Source of the DNA: Pseudomonadota bacterium
GTDB lineage: Bacteria > Pseudomonadota > Gammaproteobacteria > UBA5335
Direction of reading: 5' to 3'
NCBI GenBank assembly: GCA_021783685.1
Contig: JAJXTQ010000078.1
Location: forward strand, 1-7,966
DNA: 7,966 bases
Below, one piece after another: positions 6,918 through 7,966 of the stretch. Positions within the stretch are counted from its first letter, which is position 1, and the number at the start of each line of letters is the position of its first letter. The notes under the pieces were generated by a model. That model was not told the origin of the DNA. It did no database searches and saw only the letters and a list, made by a program, of their open reading frames with translations. A program made the position numbers and the translations under genes.

Positions 6918-6946
6918 TTGCCTCGGCAGCCGGGCGCCGCTAGATT
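6918..6946 (+). promoter_or_regulatory. Candidate coq7 promoter placing the start site at the ATG
   Basis: TTGCCT (6918-6923, 4 of 6) is followed after exactly 17 nt by TAGATT (6941-6946, 4 of 6). Counting the standard distance from the -10 box puts +1 at about 6953, the A of the coq7 ATG. No Shine-Dalgarno sequence is present between the -10 box and the ATG, which fits a leaderless or nearly leaderless mRNA. Each hexamer is only moderately good, so this is a candidate. Confidence 0.45.
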
Positions 6947-6952
6947 CACCCC

Positions 6953-7597
6953 ATGGACAATCGAAACTACCGCCGGACCGACCGCATCCTGATGGATGTC
7001 CAACAGGCCATGCGCACGCTCATGGCCGACCCGCGCGAGCCCATCGGCGCGCATCCCGACGACGACGTCCCCGAACCGGTGCTCGCGGCCGATGAGCAGC
7101 GCGAGGCGGCGCGGTTGATGCGGGTCAACCATGCCGGCGAGATCAGTGCGCAGGCGCTCTATCAAGGCCAGGCCCTCTTCAGCCGTGACCCGCGGGTGGC
7201 GGACACCCTGCGGCAAGCCGCGCGTGAGGAACATGCGCACCTGATCTGGTGCCAGCGGCGTCTGGCAGAGCTCGAGGACCGGCCCAGCCGGCTCGCGCCT
7301 TTCTGGTATCTCGGCTCACTGGCGATCGGCTCCGTCGCGGGTCTGGCCGGGGATCGCTGGAGCCTGGGCTTCGTGGTCGAAACCGAGAATCAGGTGATCG
7401 CCCACATCCGCAACCACCTCAACCGCCTGCCGTCCAGCGATGCCAAAAGCCGGGCCATCCTCGATCAGATGGAATGGGACGAATATCACCATGGCGACAC
7501 GGCCCGTCGCGCCGGCGCGCGGAATCTCCCCGCCCCCGTCCGCTGGGTCATGCACGCCGTTTCCCGCGTCATGACCCGCACCGCCTATTATTTCTGA
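6953..7597 (+). CDS. coq7: Coq7-type demethoxyubiquinone hydroxylase (2-polyprenyl-3-methyl-6-methoxy-1,4-benzoquinone monooxygenase)
   Basis: This membrane-associated diiron enzyme performs the C6 ring hydroxylation late in ubiquinone synthesis, the step done by the flavoprotein UbiF in E. coli. The 214-residue product carries all six expected iron ligands: E63 (NHAGE), E93 and H96 (EEHAH), E145 (ETENQ), and E177 and H180 (DEYHH). These form the paired E...ExxH pattern of the ferritin-like four-helix fold. A hydrophobic stretch around residues 117-132 ([16 protein letters not shown]) is the usual membrane-contacting helix. The end MTRTAYYF is typical of bacterial homologues. The start at 6953 keeps the conserved YRRTDRIL N-terminus; an ATG at 6992 would lose it. 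No ribosome binding site precedes it. The last 10 nt overlap the 3' end of the convergent speD gene. Confidence 0.96.
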   Translation: MDNRNYRRTDRILMDVQQAMRTLMADPREPIGAHPDDDVPEPVLAADEQREAARLMRVNHAGEISAQALYQGQALFSRDPRVADTLRQAAREEHAHLIWCQRRLAELEDRPSRLAPFWYLGSLAIGSVAGLAGDRWSLGFVVETENQVIAHIRNHLNRLPSSDAKSRAILDQMEWDEYHHGDTARRAGARNLPAPVRWVMHAVSRVMTRTAYYF

Positions 7598-7966
7598 GCC
7601 CCGCGCCCGCGGGCGCGCTGGACCTCGGGCTCACCGCCCCACTCGTTCACCTTGCGCATGTTGCGGCCGTAGAAGATTTCCAGCATCTCGTGGCGCAACT
7701 GCTTGCGGATGGCCTTGCGCTCCTTCGGGTCGAGCTCCGACTCGGTTTCCCCGAACAGGTAGTCGTCCAGACGGAAATCGCGCAGGATCATCTTGGTGTG
7801 GAAGATGTTTTCCTGATAGACGTTGACGTCCATCATCTGGTAGCGCGAGAGGGTGTCGCGCGTCAGGTAGTTCTGCACCGAGTTGATGGAGTGGTCGATG
7901 AAGTGCTTGCGTCCGCGCACGTCGCGGGTGAAACCCCGCACGCGGTAGTCGATGGTCACGATGTCC
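7588..7966 (-). CDS. speD: S-adenosylmethionine decarboxylase, E. coli type, C-terminal part (partial)
   Basis: SpeD makes decarboxylated S-adenosylmethionine, the aminopropyl donor for spermidine. Only the last 125 or so residues are in the window; the frame continues past the right edge, so the GTG at 7959 is an internal valine and not a start. The visible part follows E. coli SpeD closely: [45 protein letters not shown] and EIFYGRNM. The pyruvoyl-forming serine and the self-cleavage site lie upstream and cannot be checked. After YGRNM there is an extra tail of about 22 residues, rich in R and G, that E. coli SpeD lacks. Part of it is encoded by a perfect 16-bp palindrome. The stop codon lies inside the end of coq7, with the two genes converging. 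Confidence 0.95.
   Translation of the reverse strand, partial: DIVTIDYRVRGFTRDVRGRKHFIDHSINSVQNYLTRDTLSRYQMMDVNVYQENIFHTKMILRDFRLDDYLFGETESELDPKERKAIRKQLRHEMLEIFYGRNMRKVNEWGGEPEVQRARGRGAQK
7602..7617. repeat. Perfect 16-bp GC palindrome at the coq7/speD junction
   Basis: CGCGCCCG followed directly by CGGGCGCG forms a perfect inverted repeat starting 4 nt after the coq7 stop and lying inside the speD C-terminal codons. In RNA it would give a 6-bp all-GC stem with a 4-nt loop on either strand. There is no T-tract on either side, so it is not a canonical intrinsic terminator. It may pause polymerase or protect the 3' end of the coq7 mRNA. Confidence 0.6.

Overview
The window is GC-rich (coding third positions are mostly G or C) and carries a housekeeping gene set typical of Gammaproteobacteria: rplM-rpsI, a thioredoxin-like [2Fe-2S] ferredoxin, a Coq7-type ubiquinone hydroxylase and an E. 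coli-class speD. Protein sequences and gene content fit a high-GC gammaproteobacterium of the Chromatiales/Ectothiorhodospiraceae or Xanthomonadales kind. The exact lineage is inference. No CRISPR array, insertion sequence, phage gene or attachment site is visible.

Layout: (1) 1-2940, plus strand, is the C-terminal part of a very large helicase with a complete UvrD/Rep-like superfamily 1 motor. Its reading frame runs off the left edge, and homologous architecture suggests that the missing N-terminal half is a RecQ helicase. (2) 3109-5366, plus strand, is a two-gene ergothioneine unit: egtB (sulfoxide synthase) and egtD (histidine trimethyltransferase), joined by a 4-nt ATGA overlap. (3) 5371-5400 is a hairpin flanked by A and T tracts. 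It can end transcription from both sides: egtBD from the left and tRNA-Gln from the right. (4) 5406-6491, minus strand, is rplM-rpsI followed by tRNA-Gln(CTG). It is headed by a clear sigma70-type promoter (TTGTCA-N17-TAGAAT), and no terminator lies between rpsI and the tRNA. (5) 6498-6812, minus strand, is the small ferredoxin. (6) 6953-7597, plus strand, is coq7, transcribed divergently from the ferredoxin. Its best promoter candidate would start the mRNA at the ATG itself. (7) 7588-7966, minus strand, is the C-terminal half of speD, which runs off the right edge. It converges on coq7 with a 10-nt overlap of the two 3' ends next to a perfect 16-bp palindrome.

Functionally, egtD and egtB perform the first (trimethylation) and central (oxidative C-S bond formation) steps of ergothioneine synthesis. 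The C-S lyase and any egtA/egtC genes must lie elsewhere or be replaced. The remaining genes serve translation (L13, S9, tRNA-Gln), ubiquinone synthesis (Coq7), polyamine synthesis (SpeD) and an iron-sulfur protein of unassigned role. Most of the window is ordinary core genome. The points of most interest are the fused helicase, the possible leaderless coq7 transcript, the convergent coq7/speD palindrome, the tRNA at the tail of the ribosomal-protein operon, and the active-site type of EgtB. I did not find convincing evidence of an undescribed multi-gene system.
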